Shown here one piece after another: positions 1 through 7,885 of a DNA stretch of 64,000 bases. The notes beneath the pieces are model-generated. The model had not been told where the DNA came from. It did not search any database and saw nothing but the letters and a program-made list of their open reading frames with translations. Made by a program: the position numbers and the translations under genes. Within the stretch, counting starts at the first letter, position 1. Each line of letters begins with the position of its first letter. Origin of the DNA: Chryseobacterium formosense (GTDB lineage Bacteria; Bacteroidota; Bacteroidia; Flavobacteriales; Weeksellaceae); NCBI RefSeq assembly GCF_900116415.1, contig NZ_FPAP01000007.1:1-64000 (forward strand). Direction: 5' to 3'.

Positions 1-2730
1 TATGTTTATAATGAATATAACCAGCTTGCCTTTGTTATTCCGCCTTTGGCTTCAATTGCTTCACTTGACGAAACCACACTTAATAATCTTTGCTACCAGT
101 ACCGTTACGACGGTAGAAACCGTCTGGTGGAAAAAAAGCTTCCGGGCAAAGGCTGGGAATACATGGTGTATGATAGGCAGGACAGGTTAGTCTTAACGCA
201 GGATGCCAATTTGAGAGAACAGGGAAAATGGCTTTTTACAAAATATGACCAATTTTCAAGGTCTATATATAGCGGAATTCTTGATAGTCCTCCTGGAAGA
301 GTCCAGCAACTAGCTGCTGTTGAATCTTTTGGGCCAAATAATGAAACAAGATCATCCTTTAGTTGGAATAACAATAATATGGATGTCTTTTATACAACCG
401 GTTCAGCTTATCCTGGTGGTAATTTTAAACTTCTTTCAGTAAATTACTACGACACTTATCCGGCAGGAACACCAGGTTTTACCCCGACACTTCCAGGCAA
501 TGCAGCAATCACGGATAATTTTACGCAAAACGTAAATACCAAAAGTTTACCTGTAGCTTCTTATGTAAAAAACATTGAAGACGATAACTGGACGAAGAAC
601 TACACCTGGTACGACAATAAAGGAAGAGCCATTGCAACCCATTCGATCAATCATTTGGGAGGTTACACGAAGACAGAATCCCAGCTTGACTTTTCGGGAA
701 CTCCGAAACAGGTTGTAACAAGGCATAAAAGGCTTGATACCGATGTTGAACGTTTGATTACAGAAAATTTCACGTATGATCATCAAAACAGATTGTTAAC
801 GCATACGCATCAGGTTGATGGAAATACTGTGGAATATCTAGCCCAAAACGAATACAACGAACTTTCACAGCTAAAAAGCAAGAAAGTAGGCGGAACAAGT
901 GCAGGAAACGAACTTCAGACGGTAGATTATACCTATAACATCCGAGGCTGGATGACAGGAATCAACAATCCGAATGATTTAAGCGGAGGTGATTTGTTCG
1001 GATATAAAATTAAATATAACAACCCTGAAAATACAGGTATCTCCGCAGGAAGATTCAACGGAAACATTGCCGAGATCGATTGGGCAAAGAACCATGCGAG
1101 TTCTCCCAATGTAAGACGATATAATTATGATTATGACGGTCTTAACCGACTAAAACATGCCGGATTTTCGGAACCTTCCAGTTATAATCTTTCAGAAAAA
1201 TTTTACGATGAAAAAATTACGTACGATCTGAATGGAAATATTCTCTCATTATCCAGAAATGCACCATCACATTATAATACACCGGAACAGATAGACGATC
1301 TTACTTATGAATATGGAGGAAACCGGCTTATCAGCATTAATGATGGGACAACAAATCCTTCGGGCTATGAAGGCGGAGGAAATACTGTTGATTACGATGA
1401 CAATGGCAATATGATCAAAATGCCAGATAAGATGATTGAAGAAATTCATTACAACCACCTTAATCTTCCTAATAAATTCATAATTAATAATCAATCGACG
1501 AGTAACAGTTACCTTTATCGTGCGGATGGAACAAAACTTCACAAAGCTTACATCTCAAGCTCAAATGGTGTAATGTATGCGACATCCACAGAATACCTTG
1601 ACGGATTTCATTATGCAACCTCCAATGGCAATGAACTTGGGGCGATGTATGCAGAAGCCGGCGGCACGGCTTACGAACCCGAAGCATTTATGCAAATTTT
1701 ACAAGAAATAGGATATGCAAATGAACTAAAATTTGTACCCACAGCTGAAGGCTTTTATGATTTCGAAAATAATGAGTACATTTATCAGTATAAAGATCAT
1801 TTAGGAAATGTGAGAATAAGCTACAAGAAGGAGGGGAACGATCTCTTGGTTACCGACAGTAATGATTATTATCCTTTTGGGATGAGTTTCATCAGAAATG
1901 AAGAGGAGGAAGCATATTTTGGTACTGGAAGTTATAAAAATTACAAGTACAATGGGAAGGAACTCCAAGAGACTGGAATGTATGATTATGGCGCAAGATT
2001 CTATATGCCCGATATTGGTAGATGGGGTGTGGTAGATCCGCTGGCGGAAAAATACCGTCGATGGTCACCTTATAATTATGTGGTGAATAATCCAATTAGA
2101 TATATTGATCCTGATGGTAGATTTATAATCGATTCAAAAGCTACCAAAGAGCAAAGGGTAATTATTCAAAAAGCTATTGAACTTGCAAGATCTTTTTTGA
2201 AAGATAATCAGGTATTAAATAGTGTTATGAAAAGAGGTAATTTATCTTATAGTCAATTAAAGAGAGATTTTACAAATGGAAAGGGACCTACGATAACATT
2301 AGACAAATCTCTCAATGGTTATGCTTTTGGAGAGTATGCAACCAATGGGTTAGGTACAAATAATTTAACACTAAATGAAATCACAGTTGATAACGCTTCC
2401 GATTATGATGGTGAAGACAAAGCAGATTTGATTTTCAAAATTGCAATGACCATTCTTCACGAAGATATTCATAGAGGAAATGATGAAGCAAAGGTGATTG
2501 AAAAACAAGATCACGGTGACCTTTTTGAGTTAGATATATTTAAAGAAGATCTTCAATATTCTAATGTTAGAAAACATCGAAAGGCTGCTGAAAAACGGTT
2601 GGATAGAATTATTGAAAAAATGGTGAAAGACTCATTTAAGATGAAGCAGGAGAAAGATAAATATGAAGAATTCAAAAAAGTAATTGATAATGTTCGAGTT
2701 AAAAAACAAAAAGATGAAGAAATTAAATAA
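1..2730 (+). CDS. RHS/YD-repeat polymorphic toxin with C-terminal zincin tip (5' end outside window)
   Basis: The reading frame is open to the left edge, so the N-terminal part of the gene is missing. What is visible is a long series of YD-type repeats (for example YDGRNRLVEK, YDLNGNILSL) ending in the conserved RHS core motif YDYGARFYMPDIGRWGVVDP and the junction YIDPDGR near base 2113. After that junction the sequence changes to a variable tip of about 200 residues with HEDIH (bases 2458-2472), an HExxH zinc-protease signature, and a charged helical tail. In polymorphic toxins the RHS shell encloses such a tip and releases it into or onto a rival cell, so a metallopeptidase toxin is the likely function. 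No secretion signal can be seen because the start is missing. The gene overlaps the next small lipoprotein gene by 17 bases, as expected for a toxin-immunity pair. Family confident, toxin activity inferred. Confidence 0.85.
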   Translation, partial: YVYNEYNQLAFVIPPLASIASLDETTLNNLCYQYRYDGRNRLVEKKLPGKGWEYMVYDRQDRLVLTQDANLREQGKWLFTKYDQFSRSIYSGILDSPPGRVQQLAAVESFGPNNETRSSFSWNNNNMDVFYTTGSAYPGGNFKLLSVNYYDTYPAGTPGFTPTLPGNAAITDNFTQNVNTKSLPVASYVKNIEDDNWTKNYTWYDNKGRAIATHSINHLGGYTKTESQLDFSGTPKQVVTRHKRLDTDVERLITENFTYDHQNRLLTHTHQVDGNTVEYLAQNEYNELSQLKSKKVGGTSAGNELQTVDYTYNIRGWMTGINNPNDLSGGDLFGYKIKYNNPENTGISAGRFNGNIAEIDWAKNHASSPNVRRYNYDYDGLNRLKHAGFSEPSSYNLSEKFYDEKITYDLNGNILSLSRNAPSHYNTPEQIDDLTYEYGGNRLISINDGTTNPSGYEGGGNTVDYDDNGNMIKMPDKMIEEIHYNHLNLPNKFIINNQSTSNSYLYRADGTKLHKAYISSSNGVMYATSTEYLDGFHYATSNGNELGAMYAEAGGTAYEPEAFMQILQEIGYANELKFVPTAEGFYDFENNEYIYQYKDHLGNVRISYKKEGNDLLVTDSNDYYPFGMSFIRNEEEEAYFGTGSYKNYKYNGKELQETGMYDYGARFYMPDIGRWGVVDPLAEKYRRWSPYNYVVNNPIRYIDPDGRFIIDSKATKEQRVIIQKAIELARSFLKDNQVLNSVMKRGNLSYSQLKRDFTNGKGPTITLDKSLNGYAFGEYATNGLGTNNLTLNEITVDNASDYDGEDKADLIFKIAMTILHEDIHRGNDEAKVIEKQDHGDLFELDIFKEDLQYSNVRKHRKAAEKRLDRIIEKMVKDSFKMKQEKDKYEEFKKVIDNVRVKKQKDEEIK

Positions 2731-3193
2731 ACAGTTACTGTATTTGTTATTTGTTTCGTTTTTTTTGATAATCTGTTGCCAAAAAAAGAAAAGATTAGAC
2801 AATTATAACAAAATAGAAAAGAGTCGAGAGCTAACTGAAATAATAGAGGTTGCTTTTAATATATGTGAGGAATCTAAAAAAAAATATTTTTTTGAAAATG
2901 AAGATTCTAAAATAAACATTATAATTGGAAAAAAAAATGATCCCTTTACCAGAAGTATCAAAATTTTTAATCACACTACTACAATCAATCACTCACAGTT
3001 AAAAGAAAACGGTATTTGGGTAATAATATGGACTTATCAATTCAATGAAAACTTTGATAAGTTTTATATGCTTTACAAAATAAAAAGCTCGGAAACTTTT
3101 GTAGAAGTTAATATGAAAAAGATAAATAATAAATGGCATGCTAGTAAGTGCAAAATTACAAGTGAAACTCCTCACGCTGGTGCGAGCTTTTAG
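2714..3193 (+). CDS. Small lipoprotein, candidate immunity protein of the RHS zincin
   Basis: The protein has 159 residues from the ATG at 2714. I prefer this to upstream in-frame starts because it places a typical lipoprotein signal at the N-terminus: MKKLNKQ, a hydrophobic stretch, then a cysteine in LIICCQKKK. The mature part is rich in Lys, Asn and Glu and I do not recognise a domain. The start lies inside the last codons of the RHS gene, so the two are translationally linked, which is typical of toxin and immunity genes. The last residues (PHAGASF) are encoded by a dispersed repeat, so the original C-terminus may have been replaced. It could instead be an accessory lipoprotein. Immunity is inferred from position only. 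Confidence 0.6.
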   Translation: MKKLNKQLLYLLFVSFFLIICCQKKKRLDNYNKIEKSRELTEIIEVAFNICEESKKKYFFENEDSKINIIIGKKNDPFTRSIKIFNHTTTINHSQLKENGIWVIIWTYQFNENFDKFYMLYKIKSSETFVEVNMKKINNKWHASKCKITSETPHAGASF

Positions 3194-3245
3194 CTCCTGT
3201 CAGTAGATACCTACACTACCGCACGATTTAATCATGTGACAGATA
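3170..3245 (+). repeat. Dispersed repeat with small palindromes, copy 1
   Basis: The segment contains GAGCTtttAGCTC and a block ACTACCGCACGATTTAATCA that is closely similar to blocks at 4659-4690, 4820-4853 and 4989-5026. Two parts can be seen: a GCGAGCTTTTAGCTC part, which forms the end of the preceding lipoprotein gene, and the CCGCACGAT...TGTG(A/G)CAGATA part. It lies at the boundary between RHS tip cassettes. Confidence 0.6.
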
Positions 3246-3248
3246 AAA

Positions 3249-3279
3249 TAAGTAACCTCGTATTTTATGAGGTTACTTA
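3249..3279 (+). terminator. Hairpin after the first tip cassette
   Basis: The perfect 11-base stem TAAGTAACCTC / GAGGTTACTTA has a 9-base loop. The T-run after it is weak, so termination is likely but not certain. It would close the RHS-lipoprotein unit before the displaced second cassette. Confidence 0.55.
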
Positions 3280-3282
3280 CAT

Positions 3283-4088
3283 TATAAGTACAACGGAAAG
3301 GAACTTCAAGAAACGGGAACGTATGATTACGGCGCAAGGTTCTACATGCCGGATATTGGGAGATGGGGAGTGATCGATAATAAGGCTGAAAAATATAATT
3401 TTATGTCGCCTTACAATTACGCAGCAAATAATCCCATAATGTTTGTTGATCCAGGTGGAAATGAAATTATTTTTGTATTAACCAATTCAAAAGGAGAGAC
3501 TACGGGACAGCTTCAATATTGAAAAGGAAATTTCTATTACATGAATGGAGATAGAAAAGGTCAAAAGTATGATGGTCGAAACCAAAAAGCGAGTGCTAAT
3601 TTATTTAGGCTTGCAAAAGTATATAGAAAAATTGAACATTCAAACAATGCAATTTTAAAAGATAGATTACATACACTTGAAAATAGCGAAATAAGCATTA
3701 TATATTTGATCCTCAAACTCCAGATCAACCTTCGGGAATGGAAGGACTTCCGGGAGGTGGCTCAAAAAGTATATATAATTTTGGGAATAAAAGTGAAAAA
3801 GAAAGGTTTGAAGATGTAGAAGGAGTTCCGCTTAGTGATTTAAGTTTAGTTGCTCATGAAATGGAACACCAATATGATAAAGAAAAAGGTAATCAATCTG
3901 ACGCTACAGATTCTAATAATGCAGATGATCCATCGGAACAAAGAGCTGTTAAAACAGAAAATGAAGCAAGAAAATTAGAAGGATTACCTTTAAGAACCAC
4001 TTATGGCGGAAGAAAAGTACCTACAAATCCTCAGAATTATATAATGCCAACTCCACAACCAAAAGAAAACAAGATTAAAAAAAAGTAA
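3283..4088 (+). pseudogene. Displaced RHS tip cassette with broken M91-like zincin toxin
   Basis: The first codons encode the RHS core YKYNGKELQETGTYDYGAR, the terminal PDIGRWG and SPYNYAANNPIMFVDPGG, then a variable tip. The frame has a TGA at 3520-3522 after GQLQY and, after reading on in the same frame, a one-base loss near 3688-3694. Restoring one A there gives ENKHYIFDPQTPDQPS, which runs smoothly into the frame ending at 4088. The restored tip contains VAHEMEHQYD (HEMEH at 3855-3869), an HExxH signature resembling the M91/NleD-type effector peptidases. There is no start codon or N-terminal RHS shell, so the unit is an orphan cassette that could only be expressed after recombination into an RHS gene. 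One of the two lesions could be a sequencing error; both together favour decay. Confidence 0.75.
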
Positions 4089-4089
4089 T

Positions 4090-4653
4090 ATGAAAAATTA
4101 TTTAAAAAAAATAGCTTTATTAGTTTTGTTTATATTCTCTTTTTCTTGCAAACAAGAAGTTAGAAATAAAAATTTTATAGATAGACTATCATCAATTCAA
4201 AATGGTTTACCTTCTCTATATTTTAATTATTATTTATATTTTAAAGTGAATAATGGAAAAATATTAGAAACTAATATTGATTTAGTATATGAAATATATA
4301 AAAATTATTATTCTGAAGATTACAAAAATTTTAACAGCTACCTAAAAAATCTATTTAATGAAAAAGAGACTATAAAAGCTGAACACATAAGTACTCTTAA
4401 GAAGAAAGGAGATGTTTTAGCGAATATGAGTGTCATTGATAATGGTATTGCAATAATGTCTATTGAGAATTTAGAAAAACAATATTTAAATTTAGAACAA
4501 CAAAATACTTTTATATTAAGAACGGGTAAAATAGAACCCATAAAAGTAAAAACAATACTTTATAAAATGTTTATTAATGATTATATAATTACTTTTAGTG
4601 ATTATGGTGGATATTACATTATAAAAAAATATAATGAAAAAGATTTTAAATAG
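4090..4653 (+). CDS. Lipoprotein, candidate immunity protein of the second RHS tip
   Basis: The protein has 187 residues, starting one base after the stop of the broken toxin cassette. The N-terminus MKNYLKKIALLVLFIFSFSC is a clear lipoprotein signal ending in a lipobox cysteine. The remainder is Asn/Lys/Tyr-rich, predicted soluble, and I recognise no family. The gene is intact while the toxin before it is broken. That pattern is common in RHS arrays, where orphan immunity genes are kept to protect against kin. It is not visibly similar to the lipoprotein at 2714, as expected if each is specific to its own toxin. Function inferred from position. Confidence 0.6.
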   Translation: MKNYLKKIALLVLFIFSFSCKQEVRNKNFIDRLSSIQNGLPSLYFNYYLYFKVNNGKILETNIDLVYEIYKNYYSEDYKNFNSYLKNLFNEKETIKAEHISTLKKKGDVLANMSVIDNGIAIMSIENLEKQYLNLEQQNTFILRTGKIEPIKVKTILYKMFINDYIITFSDYGGYYIIKKYNEKDFK

Positions 4654-4658
4654 CTTTT

Positions 4659-4690
4659 CCTCGCTGCTGATTGTATCGTGTGGCAGATTA
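4659..4690 (+). repeat. Dispersed repeat, copy 2 (shortened)
   Basis: The sequence CCTCGCTG then GATTGTATCGTGTGGCAGAT matches the copy at 4820-4853, but about six bases (the left CGCACG arm) are missing, so the hairpin cannot form fully. It lies directly before the third RHS core fragment. Confidence 0.6.
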
Positions 4691-4820
4691 CAAATACAAC
4701 GGTAAAGAACTTCAGGAGACGGGAATGTATGACTATGGAGCAAGGTTCTTTATGCCAGATATTGGAAGATGGGGTGTTGTAGATCCATTGGCGGAAACTT
4801 CGAGAAGATTTAATCCTTAC
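4689..4820 (+). pseudogene. RHS core fragment without toxin tip
   Basis: Forty-four codons encode the same RHS core as the other two copies: YKYNGKELQETGMYDYGARF, PDIGRWGVVDPLAETSRRFN. Homology stops at PY, where a dispersed repeat begins; reading through gives an unrelated tail that ends at 4898. There is no HExxH tip and no downstream lipoprotein. It is probably the scar of a lost or swapped cassette, and its near-identity to the other cores makes it a possible recombination partner. Confidence 0.75.
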
Positions 4821-4853
4821 CTCGCTACCGCACGATTGTATCGTGTGGCAGAT
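4820..4853 (+). repeat. Dispersed palindromic repeat, copy 3
   Basis: CTCGCTACCG is followed by the perfect inverted repeat CACGAT-tgt-ATCGTG (4831-4845) and TGGCAGATAA. It replaces the expected continuation of the RHS core fragment. Confidence 0.65.
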
Positions 4854-4859
4854 AATAAG

Positions 4860-4893
4860 AAAACCCACCGTAATTGCGATGGGTTTTGTTTTT
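4860..4893 (+). terminator. Rho-independent terminator after RHS remnants
   Basis: The stem AAAACCCA / TGGGTTTT has a 12-base loop and is followed by TGTTTTTT. This is a classic terminator and was probably the original end of the third cassette. Confidence 0.75.
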
Positions 4894-4988
4894 TATAGAG
4901 CAGCTACATTTTTATTAAAAAAAGTCTTTGAATTTTTTATGGGTGAGCATTTTATCGATGATTTTAAAGACAATGCTTTTATCTTCTT

Positions 4989-5026
4989 CGTCCCGTCGCT
5001 TCACATGATTGTATCATGTGGCATAA
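4989..5026 (+). repeat. Dispersed palindromic repeat, copy 4
   Basis: CGTCCCGTCGCTT is followed by the perfect inverted repeat CACATGAT-tgt-ATCATGTG (5002-5020) and GGCATAA. The arms have changed together relative to copy 3 (CACGAT/ATCGTG), so pairing is kept. No gene was seen between 4899 and 5062. Confidence 0.65.
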
Positions 5027-5062
5027 ATTATACCGTCGCTAAAGTGTGGTTATTTTTTTACC

Positions 5063-5824
5063 CTAATGACACGTTGCCGGATCATGCCTATGATTCGGAT
5101 CCGTATTATGACAATCAATATCATGTCCCGGCGAAATTTTCATGGCTTCGGCTCTTGGAGAAATGTAAGGAATACCTAATTCTAAACCTCTTAATATAAA
5201 AAGTCCGCCCAAAAGGATCATGAGAACAGGGATGGCTTTTAAAATTTTTGTTCTAAATGCCTGATTAACGAGATTTCCGACCAAAACAATGGCAAACATG
5301 AATGGAAGTGTTCCCAATCCGAATAATGCCATGTAAGAAGCGCCCTGCCAGATTCCTCCACTTGCAAGACTTGCGGTGAGAGCCATGTAGACCATTCCAC
5401 AAGGAAGAAATCCATTCAGAATTCCGGTGGTGAATCTTGAGCGGTAATCAGACTTCTGAAGCAATTTTCCTAAATTGGATTTAACCTTAAAAAGAAATTT
5501 AGAAATAAAAGGAATTTTTGAGGCAAAATCTTTTCCACCAAAAGAAAATAATGCCATAATGATCAGTAAAACGCCCACTGCAATGGTAAGATATTGCTGG
5601 AAACCTGCCATTTCAAATCCTTCGCCGATAATTCCCAAAACTGCTCCCAGAAATGCATAGGTGAAAATTCTTCCGAACTGATAGGTAAGATTCTGAAGAT
5701 AATAATTGGTAGCCTGTTTTTTGGTTAACCCCATCGACAGCGCAATAGGACCACACATTCCGATACAGTGAAAACCGGATGCGAAGCCTAAACCAACGGC
5801 CGATATGATGAGTGCTATTTCCAT
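5063..5824 (-). CDS. Sulfite exporter TauE/SafE family (DsbD_2-like) membrane protein of the cbb3 locus
   Basis: The 253-residue protein has about six membrane segments. The first carries HCIGMCGP, and a middle segment has the related FLPCGMVYMAL; these paired Cys motifs are typical of the cytochrome-biogenesis transmembrane family placed at the end of cbb3 clusters in Bacteroidota. The C-terminus is short and rich in His, Asp and Cys (CHNTDPNHRHDPATCH), suggesting metal binding, most likely copper for oxidase assembly. It is last in the gene order ccoG-fixH-this gene and overlaps fixH by 10 bases, so it is co-translated. Family assignment is firm; the copper role is inferred from context and the His-rich tail. 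Confidence 0.85.
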   Translation of the reverse strand: MEIALIISAVGLGFASGFHCIGMCGPIALSMGLTKKQATNYYLQNLTYQFGRIFTYAFLGAVLGIIGEGFEMAGFQQYLTIAVGVLLIIMALFSFGGKDFASKIPFISKFLFKVKSNLGKLLQKSDYRSRFTTGILNGFLPCGMVYMALTASLASGGIWQGASYMALFGLGTLPFMFAIVLVGNLVNQAFRTKILKAIPVLMILLGGLFILRGLELGIPYISPRAEAMKISPGHDIDCHNTDPNHRHDPATCH

Positions 5825-6267
5825 ATCACATCATAGTCGAGACGGTAGTCGGTTTTATCTTTTTTCCAGGTCAGTCTTAGCGTATAATTTCCATTCTTCA
5901 GAACTGCTGCCGGAATGGTGAAAGAATTGGCTGCATCCAGAGTGATCTCTTTTTTGATGTCTAAATTCTGGTCATCCGAACGGTTCAGCACGAAGCTTAC
6001 TTTTGTGTTGGTATTGTTGATTTCTGCAGGAAATTTGATAGTAATTCCGGAAGTGCTTTGAGAGTAAACAGGCTTTTCTTCAAGATCGTCTGCTCGCTTT
6101 TTAGCATCAATTACACTTTGATACTGAAGTTCTTCTTCGTAATATTTGTCGGTAACCATTTCAGAATTTTTCTGTCCGTTTGGAAAAAGAAAAACCATCG
6201 ACAAAATAAATATAATAAATGAGGCAAGTGCTAAAAAAATACCGTGTCCCCAAGTGAAATTTTTCAT
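5815..6267 (-). CDS. ccoH: FixH/CcoH family oxidase assembly protein
   Basis: The 150-residue protein starts MKNFTWGHGIFLALASF and has one N-terminal membrane helix followed by an extracytoplasmic beta-rich domain, ending in YTLRLTWKKDKTDYR. This matches the FixH family, which helps assemble cbb3 oxidase together with CcoG, CcoI and CcoS. It lies 70 bases downstream of ccoG and overlaps the TauE/SafE-like gene. FixH proteins are poorly conserved in sequence, but the size, single anchor and position agree. Confidence 0.88.
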   Translation of the reverse strand: MKNFTWGHGIFLALASFIIFILSMVFLFPNGQKNSEMVTDKYYEEELQYQSVIDAKKRADDLEEKPVYSQSTSGITIKFPAEINNTNTKVSFVLNRSDDQNLDIKKEITLDAANSFTIPAAVLKNGNYTLRLTWKKDKTDYRLDYDVIWK

Positions 6268-6337
6268 AATTGATAAGATTGATGTTGTATGAAGTGTTTA
6301 ATTAAATTAATAAAACAATTCATTTTAGATTTAATTT

Positions 6338-7792
6338 TTAAAACTGAAGCTTGAAAGGTCCTTCAAAATAGGTTTGATAAGAATCAATTAACTTCCCTTT
6401 CATATCGTAAACTCCGATGGTGATATTCTGTTTTGATAAATTCATTTCAGCTTCCGGGAAACTGATATTGATCGTTCCTTTTGAGATTTTATCACGATCT
6501 ACCGTAATTTTACTTGAAGAACTGAATCCGATTTCAGCATGAGCCGGATCAATGACTTTAATGGTTACAATTTTCTTGTCGTTGGTTTTGTTTAAGAAAG
6601 TGTAATTGTACGTATTGATAATTTTTCCGTCTCTTACAAAGAATGTACTTCCTGCGGGTTTGATGAATTTTGCTTCCATTTCGCCACGGCTGGAAAGCAG
6701 AAATCCTAAAAATCCTACCAGTAAAACAAGAACAACGGCAAAACCTTTCATTCTTCCGGTAAATTTATATGGAGCTCCGGTTTCAATTTCTTTTTCGGAT
6801 GCATAACGAATCAATCCTTTCGGAAGACCCACTTTCTCCATTACTTCATCACAGGCGTCAATACACGCTGTACAGTTTACACATTCTAATTGCTGTCCGT
6901 CTCTGATGTCGATTCCGGTCGGACAAACCACTACACACTGATAACAGTCTATGCAATCACCTTTTCCAACTGCTTTTCTGTCTTCACCTTTTCTCCATTT
7001 TGAACGGTTTTCACCTCTTTTAAAATCATAAAAAACATTAATCGTTTCTTTATCAATTAAAACACCCTGTAATCTTCCGTATGGACATACCAATGTACAA
7101 ACCTGTTCTCTGAACCATGCAAATACAAAATAAAATGCCGCCGTAAAGAGAATCATCACCATAAAATTGGTGGGGTTGGCAAACGGACCTTGTGACACGA
7201 TATTCAATACCTCTTCATACCCGACAATGTACATAAACATAAAATGGGTAATGATTAGCGAAATAACAATGTAAACCGACCATTTCAGACTTCGTTTCCA
7301 GATTTTTTCGGTATTCCATTCTTGTCTGTCCAGCTTCATTTGCTTATTACGGTCTCCTTCGATCAGGTATTCTATTTTACGAAATACAGATTCCATAAAA
7401 ATTGTCTGAGGGCAGATCCACCCGCAGAAAATTCTTCCGAATGCTATCGTAAACATGATAATGAAAATAAGAGATGCAATAGCGCCTAAAGTAAGGATGA
7501 AAAAATCCTGTGGATAAAAAGGCTGTCCTACGATGAAAAATTCTCTGTCGATGACATTGAACATAAAGAACGGATTTCCGTTGATCTTGATAAACGGAAC
7601 AGCAAAATATACGATAAGCAAGATATAGCTTACCAGATTTCGGTAATTGGTATATTTTCCTTTTGGTTTTCTTGGAAAAACCCATTTTCTTTTTCCGGAT
7701 TGTTCCATTGTTCCTATAGAATCTCTATAGGTTTCAGGGTCTAAAACCTGTCCCTGTCCGCCGCGAGCGGCTTCTTCGTCTATTTTTGACAT
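6338..7792 (-). CDS. ccoG: Cytochrome c oxidase accessory protein CcoG
   Basis: The 484-residue protein matches the family length. It has several membrane helices with the NapH-like signature CGWICPQTIFMESVFRKIEY, then a ferredoxin-like segment with two 4Fe-4S binding sets (CIDCYQCVVVCP and CVNCTACIDAC), a further helix, and a C-terminal immunoglobulin-like domain. CcoG is a membrane iron-sulfur protein that reduces Cu(II) for insertion into cbb3 oxidase. A strong hairpin lies between it and ccoP, so it may be transcribed partly apart from the structural genes. Confidence 0.95.
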   Translation of the reverse strand: MSKIDEEAARGGQGQVLDPETYRDSIGTMEQSGKRKWVFPRKPKGKYTNYRNLVSYILLIVYFAVPFIKINGNPFFMFNVIDREFFIVGQPFYPQDFFILTLGAIASLIFIIMFTIAFGRIFCGWICPQTIFMESVFRKIEYLIEGDRNKQMKLDRQEWNTEKIWKRSLKWSVYIVISLIITHFMFMYIVGYEEVLNIVSQGPFANPTNFMVMILFTAAFYFVFAWFREQVCTLVCPYGRLQGVLIDKETINVFYDFKRGENRSKWRKGEDRKAVGKGDCIDCYQCVVVCPTGIDIRDGQQLECVNCTACIDACDEVMEKVGLPKGLIRYASEKEIETGAPYKFTGRMKGFAVVLVLLVGFLGFLLSSRGEMEAKFIKPAGSTFFVRDGKIINTYNYTFLNKTNDKKIVTIKVIDPAHAEIGFSSSSKITVDRDKISKGTINISFPEAEMNLSKQNITIGVYDMKGKLIDSYQTYFEGPFKLQF

Positions 7793-7813
7793 TTTCTCTA
7801 GGTTTTAAAAACG

Positions 7814-7862
7814 AAAAAACATAATTCGTTACTATTTTATTTAATAACAAATTATGTTTTTT
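7814..7862 (-). terminator. Hairpin between ccoP and ccoG
   Basis: The 13-base stem AAAAAACATAATT / AATTATGTTTTTT has an inner GTTA/TAAC extension and T-runs on either strand. It probably ends most ccoSNOQP transcripts, or marks an attenuation point before ccoG. Confidence 0.65.
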
Positions 7863-7885
7863 CATATACTTTTCTATTTTTTTAA

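Noticed and set aside
2..190. Short open frame at the left edge
   Set aside because: It overlaps the RHS frame, which is open from base 1 and has clear YD repeats; the short frame has no such signal.
105..374. Antisense open frames over the RHS gene and, in the same way, over cco, acnA/acnB, ileS and catalase genes
   Set aside because: These are shadows of codon bias in the real genes; no start context, domain or spacing supports them.
4843..5199. 118-codon open frame across a repeat and the end of the TauE/SafE-like gene
   Set aside because: It begins in a repeat, reads through a terminator and runs antisense into a well-supported gene; no domain seen.
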